Of a DNA stretch of 10,602 bases, positions 1-7,276 are shown piece after piece. The position numbers and the translations under genes are program-made. The number at the start of each line of letters is the position of its first letter. The first letter of the stretch is position 1. The notes beneath the pieces are model-generated. The model did not search any database, was not told where the DNA came from, and saw only the letters and a list, made by a program, of their open reading frames with translations. Source of the DNA: Legionella genomosp. 1 (GTDB lineage: Bacteria > Pseudomonadota > Gammaproteobacteria > Legionellales > Legionellaceae); assembly GCA_945889365.1 (NCBI GenBank), contig CAMDBQ010000032.1, positions 1-10,602 of the forward strand, in the 5' to 3' direction.

Positions 1-189
1 AACTGCCGAATTAATGTTGGTGAAAATTTTAAACTCATTTGAGCAGCGCACGTCGTATCCATAACTGGATACCCCATAAGAAATGATTTTGGAGCCATCT
101 CGCTCGCGAACCTGCCCTGGTTGAAACGGCGAAATCATTCCATGATCTAACGCCATCTTTTCTATCCATTGATCTGATTTAATTGACAT
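1..189 (-). CDS. dcd: dCTP deaminase, N-terminal part (cut by window edge)
   Basis: This gene reads leftward off the window edge, so only the first 63 codons are present. The protein begins MSIKSDQWIEKMALDHGMIS and continues with PFQPGQV, then ISYGVSSYGYDVRCSNEFKIFTNINSA in two pieces (about residues 36-50 and 51-62). These segments are the hallmark N-terminus of proteobacterial Dcd, which deaminates dCTP to dUTP and so feeds dTMP synthesis. The catalytic part lies outside the window. I chose the ATG at 187-189 because an AAGGG ribosome-binding site (196-200) sits 6 bases upstream. The in-frame ATG at 193-195 would touch that site directly. The gene starts 20 bases after the stop of the porin gene upstream, so the two are probably co-transcribed. 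Together with thyA further right, the window holds two dTMP-supply genes, though they are not in one operon. Confidence 0.9.
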   Translation of the reverse strand, partial: MSIKSDQWIEKMALDHGMISPFQPGQVRERDGSKIISYGVSSYGYDVRCSNEFKIFTNINSAV

Positions 190-209
190 AGCCATCCCTT
201 AGAAAAAAA

Positions 210-1772
210 TTAGAAATATACACCAATTTGCAGCAACAAAGTATCAGATGCACCGCCCGATCCGATGGTGTTGTCATTTACCAAACCGAACGGAGCTGCG
301 CCATTCGCGAATTGGTTAGTAGCATAATTGATATCATGGCGGTACTCCAGGCTCTCTACAGTGTCTTTCCATAACGATATATTAAATACACCACTAATGC
401 GATGCTCTGGCATATTTAATGCTAACGTATCTTTTGACCACTGATAACCAATGCTAACGGAGGATGGTTTATCAAAGGCCATAAATGTCACGCCACCTTC
501 AAGCTGCGCGGCTCGCAATAGAGCACCTTTGCCGTTGAAGCTTAAATCCTCCGCGTGAAATCTACCCAGCGTGCCGACCCACTCCGCCGTTAAACTGTAA
601 CGATCAATACCCATGCTAGCATGTACGCCGGCGCCAGGCACTTTATGCACTGACTCATTACCGTTGGTTGGAGATGCAAAACCCCCAAACGTAGTTCCCA
701 TTCTTGACCCTGTATTTTGTATGCCACCTACATCATCAAAAGAACTAATAATGCTTCCACCAACCTCGCCTGCCATATAGCCCGCGTTAAAAACATAACC
801 CAGATTCAATCCGCCAACAGCTGTATTACCTAAAGTAGTATCGCTTTTGTATGCATAGGCCGCCGCAAACGGGCCAAAATCCCGCTGGGATTTATAGCCC
901 AGTATGAATGGCCTGGTTTTTGTGCGAGCCATGCGCATTGTTAAAGGGGCGCTAATCATCGAAGTTGAAAAGCGACCAAAGGGAACAAACAGTTGTCCTG
1001 CGGTAAAATAGTACGGTGATTCATCCAGATCGCCAATATTCACAAATCCCATATTTAAATTAAAACCGGAATTGGAAATACGGGCTCCACCGATTGACGG
1101 GGGGGATTCGTCATACGCCAGTGCAATGTAGGCTTCCACCTTGTCGTTAATCGCAGCCGCCACATCCAATTCGCTGGATCCAAGCGTCCAATCGCCCGTA
1201 GATTCACCGGATGGCGATCGATTCCATGACCCAATTGGCTCCACCTTACCGCTTAGGGCAACAACTGGTAAATTAGGATGGGGGTAACCCATTCTATCGT
1301 AAGATCGATATAGTCTTCGACGCTGCTCCATCAGTCGGAGATCACGATTAATGCTGGAGATGTTAACAATATAATCAGAACCATCAAATGCGGGGCGCGC
1401 ACCCAAATATGGCGACGTCACAACGGGCATACCTGCTATGTAGGTTACAACGCGCCCGTCGGCCATTAGGGCCACAGGATTATATTCGACAGATTCTGGA
1501 TGACCATCGACTGATTTCACACTAACCGGGCTATTATGTATGTCAGGCGCCTTGCCCTTAGATGATTTTTTTTGATCATTTTTTTGTTTGACAGACTTTT
1601 TAGCTACGGATCGCGCCACCATTTTTTTTTGAAGATGATTTAATTGAGCTTGTAAAGCTTTGGTTTGTTGCTGTAATAACTGAATTTCTTGCTGCAATTG
1701 TTCAGTATCGGCTACGGCTGAAACAGGGCTCAGGCTGAACGCCGAGATTAAAAGAAGGGCTTTATAATTCAT
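210..1772 (-). CDS. LbtU-family outer membrane siderophore porin
   Basis: A 520-residue exported outer membrane protein. It has a signal peptide (residues 1-22, Lys4 then a hydrophobic core, cleavage near SAVAD). A Gln/Leu-rich coiled coil follows at about 23-50, then a Lys/Ser-rich linker at about 51-75. The rest is a long segment of alternating, aromatic and glycine-rich strands ending in LLLQIGVYF. A terminal phenylalanine is the usual signal for BAM-dependent barrel insertion. This order (coiled coil, linker, barrel) matches the LbtU/DUF3573 family. L. pneumophila LbtU takes up the siderophore legiobactin without a TonB-type plug, and no plug domain is visible here. Legionella genomes carry several paralogues and no legiobactin genes flank this one, so the substrate is unknown and I give no symbol. 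The start has only a weak upstream purine site; a TATAAT at 1812-1817 gives a short leader. dcd follows 20 bases downstream. Confidence 0.8.
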   Translation of the reverse strand: MNYKALLLISAFSLSPVSAVADTEQLQQEIQLLQQQTKALQAQLNHLQKKMVARSVAKKSVKQKNDQKKSSKGKAPDIHNSPVSVKSVDGHPESVEYNPVALMADGRVVTYIAGMPVVTSPYLGARPAFDGSDYIVNISSINRDLRLMEQRRRLYRSYDRMGYPHPNLPVVALSGKVEPIGSWNRSPSGESTGDWTLGSSELDVAAAINDKVEAYIALAYDESPPSIGGARISNSGFNLNMGFVNIGDLDESPYYFTAGQLFVPFGRFSTSMISAPLTMRMARTKTRPFILGYKSQRDFGPFAAAYAYKSDTTLGNTAVGGLNLGYVFNAGYMAGEVGGSIISSFDDVGGIQNTGSRMGTTFGGFASPTNGNESVHKVPGAGVHASMGIDRYSLTAEWVGTLGRFHAEDLSFNGKGALLRAAQLEGGVTFMAFDKPSSVSIGYQWSKDTLALNMPEHRISGVFNISLWKDTVESLEYRHDINYATNQFANGAAPFGLVNDNTIGSGGASDTLLLQIGVYF

Positions 1773-1811
1773 TCAGGTGTACTCTCGCGCACGGCTACAG
1801 ATTTTCGGCGG

Positions 1812-1817
1812 ATTATA
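1812..1817 (-). promoter_or_regulatory. Candidate -10 box for the LbtU-family porin gene
   Basis: On the minus strand the bases read TATAAT, a perfect sigma-70 -10 hexamer, 40 bases upstream of the ATG. Transcription would start near 1805 and give a leader of about 33 bases. No good -35 is seen at 16-18 bases, so the call rests on the -10 and on position. It lies just downstream of the terminator of the preceding gene, which is where a new promoter is expected. Confidence 0.4.
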
Positions 1818-1855
1818 CATTGGGGAAGGGTGGTTGGCTAGGTGGGATTAGGGTA

Positions 1856-1893
1856 ATTATAAAACCCATCACGTAAGTGATGGGTTTTATAAT
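1856..1893 (-). terminator. Strong hairpin terminator after the MOMP-family gene
   Basis: Two perfectly complementary 17-base arms (1856-1872 and 1877-1893) enclose a 4-base loop. The core is GTGATGGG/CCCATCAC flanked by A/T tracts, so the stem runs TTTTATAAT on the exit side in both directions. It begins 17 bases beyond the stop codon of the MOMP-family gene, as expected for an intrinsic terminator of that highly expressed class. It insulates the LbtU-family gene from read-through. The symmetry means it could also stop transcripts coming from the other side. Confidence 0.88.
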
Positions 1894-1910
1894 GGGCGGC
1901 GAGGAGTTAC

Positions 1911-2921
1911 TTACGCAATGTTGCCAACCCATTTCAGACCAGCGAAAGGACCTTGCAGACTGAAGTCATGTGTGTCGCTAGCAAGATTAGAGTGCGCATT
2001 AAAGTAGTTAACAAACATCCAACCAGCGTCCAGCGTCACGTCGCCTTGCGCCATAGCATAGGTGTATGTTGCCCCTAATTTGGCGTCAATTACTGGAACA
2101 ACCGCAGTATTAGAGACGCTAGTACGTGCAGACTGGCCTAAATTATTACTATAGGATACGCTGAATGCTCTTGTTCCGGCCAGAATCCCCGTTGCACCAT
2201 TAGCATAAATAGCCAAGCCATTATCCCAGCCGTAGGACATGTCCATTCCTATACGTGGACCAAAACCGTTGAAGGTAGGAGCGTAAGTCGTTGAACTAGA
2301 GGATGAAACGCCCGTTGTGCTTGTAACAGCGCCATCAATAACAGTTGAAGTAGCGAGTACGCCACTGTTTTTAAATACACTGTTAGCTACGCGAGCATAC
2401 TGAGCGCCGCCATGGAAACGAATGTTTTTTCCATTACCAAACTCACTGTGTTGGCCGAATTCGAAGTTAACAGCATCCCATTTTGGATCGATAGATGAAG
2501 ACCCACCACGACCAGCAACCGTCAAAATATCATTTGTTGTTGAACCAAATACTATAGCTTCTGGTGTCGAGCCAAATGTCTGAGACGTTGATTTGTTATA
2601 ATGATACCAATTAATATTCAGATCATTACCGGTATTGAAATGGTAGGAGCCTTCCAGCTCAAAACCCCAGCCGTAATTTGGAGCATGCGCGGTTGTAATG
2701 TCGTCTATTGCAGTGCCATTTAAAAGATCAGAACGACTAAGGCCACCATCCGTATTCAAAGCTGGTTTTAAATACAATGCTTTCGCACCGAAATCCCATG
2801 CTGTTTTTTCGCAAGGAACCGTTACGTTTACCGAGCTGCAAACAGGACCCATAGACCCTGCGAATACTGCACTACTACCTAAAGCAAGAACAGCGAGAGC
2901 TGTTTTTTTCAAATTTAACAT
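1911..2921 (-). CDS. Legionella major outer membrane protein (MOMP) family porin
   Basis: A 336-residue outer membrane porin. The signal peptide (residues 1-21) reads MLNLKKTALAVLALGSSAVF then AG. The mature N-terminus SMGPVCSSVNVTVPCEKTAW carries two cysteines (28 and 37) at the spacing seen in L. pneumophila MOMP. In that protein disulfides cross-link the trimer and tie it to peptidoglycan. The remainder is glycine- and aromatic-rich barrel with Ser/Thr-rich stretches that are probably surface loops. The protein ends GPFAGLKWVGNIA rather than in Phe. I chose the ATG at 2919-2921, not one 14 codons upstream, because a GGAG site (2929-2932) sits 7 bases before it and a standard signal peptide then begins directly. 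Family role: diffusion pore and abundant surface antigen. Legionella often carries several copies, so which paralogue this is cannot be told. A strong terminator follows. Confidence 0.92.
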   Translation of the reverse strand: MLNLKKTALAVLALGSSAVFAGSMGPVCSSVNVTVPCEKTAWDFGAKALYLKPALNTDGGLSRSDLLNGTAIDDITTAHAPNYGWGFELEGSYHFNTGNDLNINWYHYNKSTSQTFGSTPEAIVFGSTTNDILTVAGRGGSSSIDPKWDAVNFEFGQHSEFGNGKNIRFHGGAQYARVANSVFKNSGVLATSTVIDGAVTSTTGVSSSSSTTYAPTFNGFGPRIGMDMSYGWDNGLAIYANGATGILAGTRAFSVSYSNNLGQSARTSVSNTAVVPVIDAKLGATYTYAMAQGDVTLDAGWMFVNYFNAHSNLASDTHDFSLQGPFAGLKWVGNIA

Positions 2922-3138
2922 AGGTTGTCTCCACTTTTTATTACTAAATATCCATTTCTTCACCAGTCTATCACGTTTTGGTAAATATCAAATCCTTGCG
3001 TTAACACCACCATCAACGACTACGACTTGCAGGAACAATACTTGATTTCCACCTAAAAAAAGCCCATCACTTCAACAATCCAGGGGCCACCTCATGCATC
3101 TTAAAAACCGATAATTTTATGCGCTATCATATTTGATG

Positions 3139-4509
3139 CTAAGGATTACTTTTTATACTCAAGCTCCTCTCTCCATCTCCTCCAGATGCTCCTTGGCCAA
3201 AGAACCTAACGCCTGCTGCCAGCTCTGGATTCAATTGATCTGATGGCAACGACCTGAACAAGGACTTTTGTTCAATTAACAGTTGATACACCTCTGGTGT
3301 GTTACCTGTTCTTTTGTACTCAACAACAACCCCAGCGGCTTCTAATTTAGACGCGTTATCTGTAAGTCTTTCAGAATCATCGCTGCTAATTAAAAAGTAA
3401 TCTACACCCAGCATCTCTGGCTTAAGCGGCACATTCTTCATAGGTCTTATTTGCCGGTAACAGGGCGCACTTGACGCTAAATCTGGAGCGTCACCCATAA
3501 TGGACTGTGCGTGCAGCCATAGTTTATTCTTCAGATTCGTCACACTTCCTGGTGTAAAACATTTCATATATGGGCAATCTCTCCCAGGTAGTTCGATGGG
3601 GTCCGCATCCCCCAATAATAACTTCCGGTCAGCACGGATTAACCCATCAATATACATAGAGTCTAAAAAAACATCCTCATCCAACCCAGACTGCTGAGTA
3701 TCGATAAAAACATAAGAGTTGCCTTCCACCAATGCCTTGATTGTGGCAGGAAAAGATATGATCCTTTCCATTACTTTCATGCTTAGTGAGGCACTGGCGC
3801 AATAATATTGCGTATATTCAATGATTTGATTGGAATCAGTAGTAAACAGTGCTGGGGTTATGCCCATGATATAAAAATGCTGACTACCATAATCCCATCT
3901 AGCAGGCTCGCCTGGATTAATATCTCGTAGTGCGACCAATCCAGAAATGCCGCCCTGAATGCATGTGGTGTCTAATTTTATCCCCTGAAAATTAGCCGTT
4001 GCAACATTCGATTTGAGAGCTTGGTTACAAAATTCAAATGTATCCAGGTTATTTTTACCAGGTGCATGACCCATAAAACGAGAAATATTACCATATCTAC
4101 GCGCTGAGTAGCCCTGCTCCCTGGAGATGCCGGCGAAATAAGGATCCTTAGCAGGGATTGGGCCAAGTAGCCCAGAATAAACTAAAATACTACCCCGTGG
4201 AATAGGCTTAATGGCAACCACTTCTAGTCCGGGTAAACCGCCAGGCATCGGGGTTAGTGCCATGTTATTTTCCGTTAACTTCGAGCGCCAAGAATTTTTT
4301 AACGACTCATTATCGATTACAGTGGCGCCCGGGCCCAGCATACCATGACCCCAGCCCAGCATATCATGCTCGGCCAGGACCTCAGCAATCGGTCTCTTGA
4401 TAACCTCCTGAACCGCAGCACCTGCTGGTAAGAAGTTGACGAGAGTAACGGTAGCTTGGTCCGGCAAAACCCAAAGAGGGTTTGCGCCTTTTTCTGTACG
4501 TGACCTCAT
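3139..4509 (-). CDS. SET-domain-like protein, putative protein lysine methyltransferase
   Basis: A 456-residue protein with no signal peptide or membrane segment. Residues about 92-210 carry SET-domain signatures in order: GLEVVAIKPIPRGSILVYSG (94-113, the GxGV.A...I..G.....Y.G block); NISRFMGHAPGKNN (141-154, matching the RFINHSC.PN block that binds S-adenosylmethionine); and ALRDINPGEPARWDYG (193-208, matching the ALRDI..GEEL..DYG block with Tyr207). In the family such proteins transfer methyl groups to lysines. The second block is altered: GHA replaces NHS, and Arg stands where Leu/Thr is usual before W-D-Y. Activity is therefore not certain. Residues 211-456 match nothing I recognise. I chose the ATG at 4507-4509 because AGAGG lies 7 bases upstream. 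The earlier in-frame ATG (4551) falls inside a TATAAT promoter box. In Legionella some SET proteins are Dot/Icm-secreted and act on host chromatin, but I see no clear secretion signal here. Confidence 0.68.
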   Translation of the reverse strand: MRSRTEKGANPLWVLPDQATVTLVNFLPAGAAVQEVIKRPIAEVLAEHDMLGWGHGMLGPGATVIDNESLKNSWRSKLTENNMALTPMPGGLPGLEVVAIKPIPRGSILVYSGLLGPIPAKDPYFAGISREQGYSARRYGNISRFMGHAPGKNNLDTFEFCNQALKSNVATANFQGIKLDTTCIQGGISGLVALRDINPGEPARWDYGSQHFYIMGITPALFTTDSNQIIEYTQYYCASASLSMKVMERIISFPATIKALVEGNSYVFIDTQQSGLDEDVFLDSMYIDGLIRADRKLLLGDADPIELPGRDCPYMKCFTPGSVTNLKNKLWLHAQSIMGDAPDLASSAPCYRQIRPMKNVPLKPEMLGVDYFLISSDDSERLTDNASKLEAAGVVVEYKRTGNTPEVYQLLIEQKSLFRSLPSDQLNPELAAGVRFFGQGASGGDGERSLSIKSNP

Positions 4510-4549
4510 AATAAAACCTCTATGATCGATAAACCGCTTTATGCTCCGC

Positions 4550-4555
4550 ATTATA
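4550..4555 (-). promoter_or_regulatory. Candidate -10 box for the SET-like gene
   Basis: The minus strand reads TATAAT here, giving a start near 4543 and a leader of about 34 bases before the ATG at 4509. The -35 region overlaps the palindrome at 4568-4583 and has only a poor match (TTATAA at 17 bases). A weak -35 overlapped by an operator-like site suggests controlled expression, which is inference. Confidence 0.45.
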
Positions 4556-4567
4556 CAGCAACAAACC

Positions 4568-4583
4568 AGTGTTTATAAACACT
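4568..4583. promoter_or_regulatory. 16-bp perfect palindrome between divergent genes (operator-like)
   Basis: AGTGTTTATAAACACT is its own reverse complement over all 16 bases. It lies in the 139-base gap between the start codons of the SET-like gene and the DUF3309 gene. It covers the -35 position of the candidate SET-gene promoter and sits about 27-42 bases upstream of a TATAGT box at 4610-4615 on the plus strand. A dimeric repressor or activator site is the simplest reading. I do not recognise the regulator. Confidence 0.45.
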
Positions 4584-4648
4584 TAGCGGCAGATTACGAC
4601 AAAATAGACTATAGTTAATAGGTGCCTATTTTAATCAAGCAGGAAATC

Positions 4649-4807
4649 ATGGGAACTTTATTGCTGATTATTTTGATCTTACTATTACTTGGCGGGATGC
4701 CAAGATGGGGATATAGCCGAGGATGGGGATATGGTCCTTCTGGATTGATCGGAATCCTTCTCATCATTTATTTAATTTTGGCTTTATTGGGTCACGTATC
4801 CCTTTGA
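4649..4807 (+). CDS. DUF3309 family small membrane protein
   Basis: A 52-residue peptide with two hydrophobic segments. The first (residues 1-16, MGTLLLIILILLLLGG) and the second (32-48, LIGILLIIYLILALLG) flank a short loop, MPRWGYSRGWGYGPSG. The W-x-YSRGWGYGPSG loop between two Leu/Ile-rich stretches is typical of DUF3309, a family of about 50 residues found across Proteobacteria and without known function. The ATG at 4649 has AGGA at 4641-4644; the upstream in-frame GTG has no such support. A TATAGT box (4610-4615) may be its -10. It is divergent from the SET-like gene and shares its regulatory gap. Its last 16 bases overlap the end of epmC on the other strand, so the two genes converge tail to tail with no room for a terminator between them. 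Confidence 0.82.
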   Translation: MGTLLLIILILLLLGGMPRWGYSRGWGYGPSGLIGILLIIYLILALLGHVSL

Positions 4808-5358
4808 CCCGGCGATTGATAAAAATCGCGTAAAACCCTGCAAAACTTATCCGCTCGGGCTGGCAGTCCTTGTTGTAAGTAAACTATTTTTTGCTGTTGT
4901 ACAGCCAGTTTAAACGGCTCTGGATCCGTTTCCTCGCCATTTAAGTTATCGATACTGAATTGGAATCGATGCCCTGCTGCCATTGAGAGCACCCACTCCA
5001 TGGCCTGCGGCTTGACTTCCACTTGTTGAAACTCCGCCTGTTGCTCTACATTGCGTCCATCAGGTACGTACCAGTATCCATAATCGACCTGTTTTCGACG
5101 TTCATCTCCTGCAATCATCCAATGTGCAATTTCATGCAGTGCACTGCTGAAAAAACCGTGTGCAAAAATGATGGTGTTAAATGAATTATTTTGATCTGCT
5201 GGCAGATAGATAGGTTCCTCATCGCCGCAAAACAATTGCGTGTTATGGGTTGATTCAAAACAGGTATTGAATAATTGGATTAGATCTGGGTAGTGATGCA
5301 TGGTTCTGGACTCAATGCGGTCGAAGATCGGATGGTTTGCAAAGACGGCATGTAACAT
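4792..5358 (-). CDS. epmC: Elongation factor P hydroxylase EpmC
   Basis: A 188-residue protein clearly related to E. coli EpmC (YfcM, 182 residues). That enzyme hydroxylates the beta-lysylated lysine of EF-P as the last step of the modification that helps ribosomes pass polyproline stretches. Visible blocks are GDEEPIYLPAD (45-55), FAHGFFSSALHEIAHWMIAG (65-84) with the metal-binding HEIAH (75-79), VDYGYWYVPDGR (91-102) and VEVKPQAMEW (113-122). The start at 5358 lies 5 bases after the thyA stop and uses an AGGAAGA site that overlaps that stop, which suggests translational coupling. However, homology with E. coli begins near Met20 (5299-5301, MHHYPDLIQLF), so the first 19 residues could be an extension or the true start could be there. 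The EF-P lysylation partners EpmA and EpmB are not in this window. Confidence 0.92.
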   Translation of the reverse strand: MLHAVFANHPIFDRIESRTMHHYPDLIQLFNTCFESTHNTQLFCGDEEPIYLPADQNNSFNTIIFAHGFFSSALHEIAHWMIAGDERRKQVDYGYWYVPDGRNVEQQAEFQQVEVKPQAMEWVLSMAAGHRFQFSIDNLNGEETDPEPFKLAVQQQKIVYLQQGLPARADKFCRVLRDFYQSPGQRDT

Positions 5359-5363
5359 TCTTC

Positions 5364-6158
5364 CTATATTGCAATAGGTGCTTTAATTCCAGGATGACAT
5401 TGATAATTAACACACTCAAAATCATCAAACTGATAATCAAACAATGACGCAGGCTTACGCTTGATGAGCAATTGCGGTAAAGGCATGGGCTCGCGTTGTA
5501 ATTGTGTTCGTGCCTGCTCTAAATGATTCATGTACAAATGACAATCCCCACCGGTCCAAACAAATTCACCGACGTCCAGATTGCATTGTTGTGCAACCAT
5601 GTGGGTCAACAAAGCGTAGGACGCAATATTAAACGGTACGCCTAAAAATACATCTGCGGATCGTTGATATAATTGGCATGACAGGCGATTGTTAACCACG
5701 TAAAACTGGAACAGCGCATGGCAAGGAGCCAGCGCCATTTTATCCAGTTCACCCACATTCCAGGCGCTTACGATCAAACGACGTGAATCAGGATTGATTT
5801 TAATCTGCGCTAATACGTCGGACAATTGATCAGCCGTTCGTCCATCAGCGGTGGGCCAACTACGCCATTGTTTGCCATAAACCGGCCCCAGATCACCTGA
5901 TTCATCGGCCCACTCATCCCAAATTGTCACGCCATTATCACGCAGATAAGCTACGTTGGTATCGCCTTTCAAAAACCACAGCAGCTCATGAATGATGCTG
6001 CGCATATGCAATTTTTTGGTGGTCACAAGCGGGAATGCTTCCGCCAAATTAAACCGCATTTGATAACCAAACGTCGACAAGACACCGGTGCCGGTTCGAT
6101 CATCTTTCTCAACACCGTGAGTTAAAATATGTTCAATGAGTTGAAGATAGGTTTTCAT
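5364..6158 (-). CDS. thyA: Thymidylate synthase ThyA
   Basis: A 264-residue cytosolic enzyme, the same length as E. coli ThyA and very similar throughout. It methylates dUMP to dTMP using methylene-tetrahydrofolate, which it oxidises to dihydrofolate. Seen in order: RTGTG (21-25, with the phosphate-binding Arg21), HELLWFLKGDTN (57-68), WDEWAD and GPVYGKQWR (80-99), DSRR (124-127), the catalytic loop MALAPCHALFQF with Cys146, CQLYQRSADVFLG, FNIASYALL, and the C-terminus HPGIKAPIAI that closes over the active site. I chose the ATG at 6156-6158: GGAAG lies about 7 bases upstream and the length then equals the family norm. An ATG 12 codons earlier lacks both supports. The candidate promoter at 6186-6214 would place the transcript start downstream of that earlier ATG. 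epmC follows after 5 bases. Confidence 0.98.
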   Translation of the reverse strand: MKTYLQLIEHILTHGVEKDDRTGTGVLSTFGYQMRFNLAEAFPLVTTKKLHMRSIIHELLWFLKGDTNVAYLRDNGVTIWDEWADESGDLGPVYGKQWRSWPTADGRTADQLSDVLAQIKINPDSRRLIVSAWNVGELDKMALAPCHALFQFYVVNNRLSCQLYQRSADVFLGVPFNIASYALLTHMVAQQCNLDVGEFVWTGGDCHLYMNHLEQARTQLQREPMPLPQLLIKRKPASLFDYQFDDFECVNYQCHPGIKAPIAI

Positions 6159-6185
6159 CGCGTGTCTTCCACCAGAAAAATTACA

Positions 6186-6214
6186 ATTATACACCGATTA
6201 CATCATTAGACCAA
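6186..6214 (-). promoter_or_regulatory. Sigma-70-type promoter for thyA-epmC
   Basis: On the minus strand TTGGTC (6209-6214) is followed after exactly 17 bases by TATAAT (6186-6191). The -10 is perfect and the -35 keeps the important TTG. Transcription would start near 6179 and leave a leader of about 20 bases before the thyA ATG. Nothing else in the gap looks regulatory on this strand. Confidence 0.6.
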
Positions 6215-6271
6215 ACTACACGGGCATGCTTCAGCATTGGCTACTAGACGATTGTTTTGATATTCGATCAA

Positions 6272-6277
6272 TATAAT
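6272..6277 (+). promoter_or_regulatory. Candidate -10 box for the gnnA-lpxB pair
   Basis: TATAAT lies 36 bases before the ATG at 6314, giving a start near 6284 and a leader of about 30 bases. A TTGTTT lies upstream at only 13 bases spacing, so no normal -35 is present. It is divergent from the thyA promoter, about 80 bases away. Confidence 0.4.
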
Positions 6278-6313
6278 GCAATAATAAGCGCAAATTATTA
6301 CCAGTTGCTTATT

Positions 6314-7276
6314 ATGAAAAAAATTAAATGTGCGGTTATTGGTGTGGGTTATCTTGGGCGATTTCATGCTCAAAAATATAAGCGTTTAGACAATGTCGAA
6401 CTGATTGGTGTTTGTGATGTCAATGCCGATATGTGTGAGGCTGTTTCTAAAGAACTGAATGTGCCTGCGTTTACTAATTATCGTGATTTATTCGGTCAGG
6501 TTGAGGCAGTCAGTGTTGCCGCGACTACCAAACAACATTACGCCATTGCTAAAGCTTGTCTGGAACAAGGTATTCATGTTTTGGTCGAAAAACCGATTAC
6601 AGAAACGGTTGAGGAAGCTCAGGAATTAATTGCTTTGGCCGAAGCGAATAATGCAAAATTACAAGTGGGTCATATGGAACGCTTTAATTCAGCGCGTTTA
6701 GCTCTGGATGAACATCTCGATAAACCACTGTTTATTGAATCCCACCGATTAGCACCCTATAACCCACGCGGTGCTGATGTGAATGTGATTCTTGATTTAA
6801 TGATCCATGACATTGATATTATTCAAACCATCGTTCACAGCCCGATAAAACACATTGAAGCGCAAGGCGCGCCGATTTTATCCAGCTCGATTGATATCGC
6901 TAATGCTCGCATTAGCTTTGAAAATCATTGCGTAGCCAATGTAACGGCTAGTCGCATCAGTTTTAAAACTGAACGTAAAACCCGTATATTTCAAGCGAAC
7001 ACCTACATCTCTATTGATTACCATGAAAAGCAATTTGCCGTGTTTCAAAAAGGTGAAGGTGAAATGTTTCCTGGGATCCCAGAAATTACCCGTCATCAAT
7101 CCGTATTTGAAAAAGGCGATGCATTGCTTGAAGAAATCAAAGCGTTTGTCCGTTGCATTGAGGATGATAGCGAGCCATTGGTTACAGGACAGGAAGGCTG
7201 TGCAGCGCTTGCAACGGCAGCGGAAATCACCGCTTTGATTCAGACAAATTTGATCGCCAGAAATGCCGCCAATTAA
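6314..7276 (+). CDS. gnnA: Gfo/Idh/MocA oxidoreductase, probable UDP-GlcNAc 3-dehydrogenase
   Basis: A 320-residue NAD(P)-dependent oxidoreductase. The N-terminal Rossmann fold shows VIGVGYLGRFHA (8-19) with GxGxxG, an acidic strand end CD (34-35), and the family signature HVLVEKPIT (88-96) with EKP at 92-94. The second domain has DLMIHDIDI (161-169), where His165 and Asp166 match the substrate-binding DxGxHxxD region. Position identifies it better than motifs. It overlaps lpxB by 14 bases, and GnnA of this family oxidises the 3-hydroxyl of UDP-GlcNAc. The partner aminotransferase GnnB then makes UDP-GlcNAc3N, a precursor of diamino lipid A. Legionella lipid A contains that sugar. No gnnB is in the window, so another sugar substrate remains possible. 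I chose the ATG at 6314 because the fold starts there; no good ribosome-binding site is visible, and the only upstream in-frame start is a TTG. Confidence 0.8.
   Translation: MKKIKCAVIGVGYLGRFHAQKYKRLDNVELIGVCDVNADMCEAVSKELNVPAFTNYRDLFGQVEAVSVAATTKQHYAIAKACLEQGIHVLVEKPITETVEEAQELIALAEANNAKLQVGHMERFNSARLALDEHLDKPLFIESHRLAPYNPRGADVNVILDLMIHDIDIIQTIVHSPIKHIEAQGAPILSSSIDIANARISFENHCVANVTASRISFKTERKTRIFQANTYISIDYHEKQFAVFQKGEGEMFPGIPEITRHQSVFEKGDALLEEIKAFVRCIEDDSEPLVTGQEGCAALATAAEITALIQTNLIARNAAN

Noticed and set aside
2698..3045. 115-codon plus-strand frame across the MOMP-family start
   Set aside because: It is antisense to the signal peptide and promoter region of a confidently identified porin and has no ribosome-binding site or recognisable motif.
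3055..3061. T7 run on the minus strand downstream of the SET-like gene, as a possible terminator
   Set aside because: Only a 4-bp stem with a large loop (GCCC...GGGC) precedes it, so no stable hairpin can be claimed.
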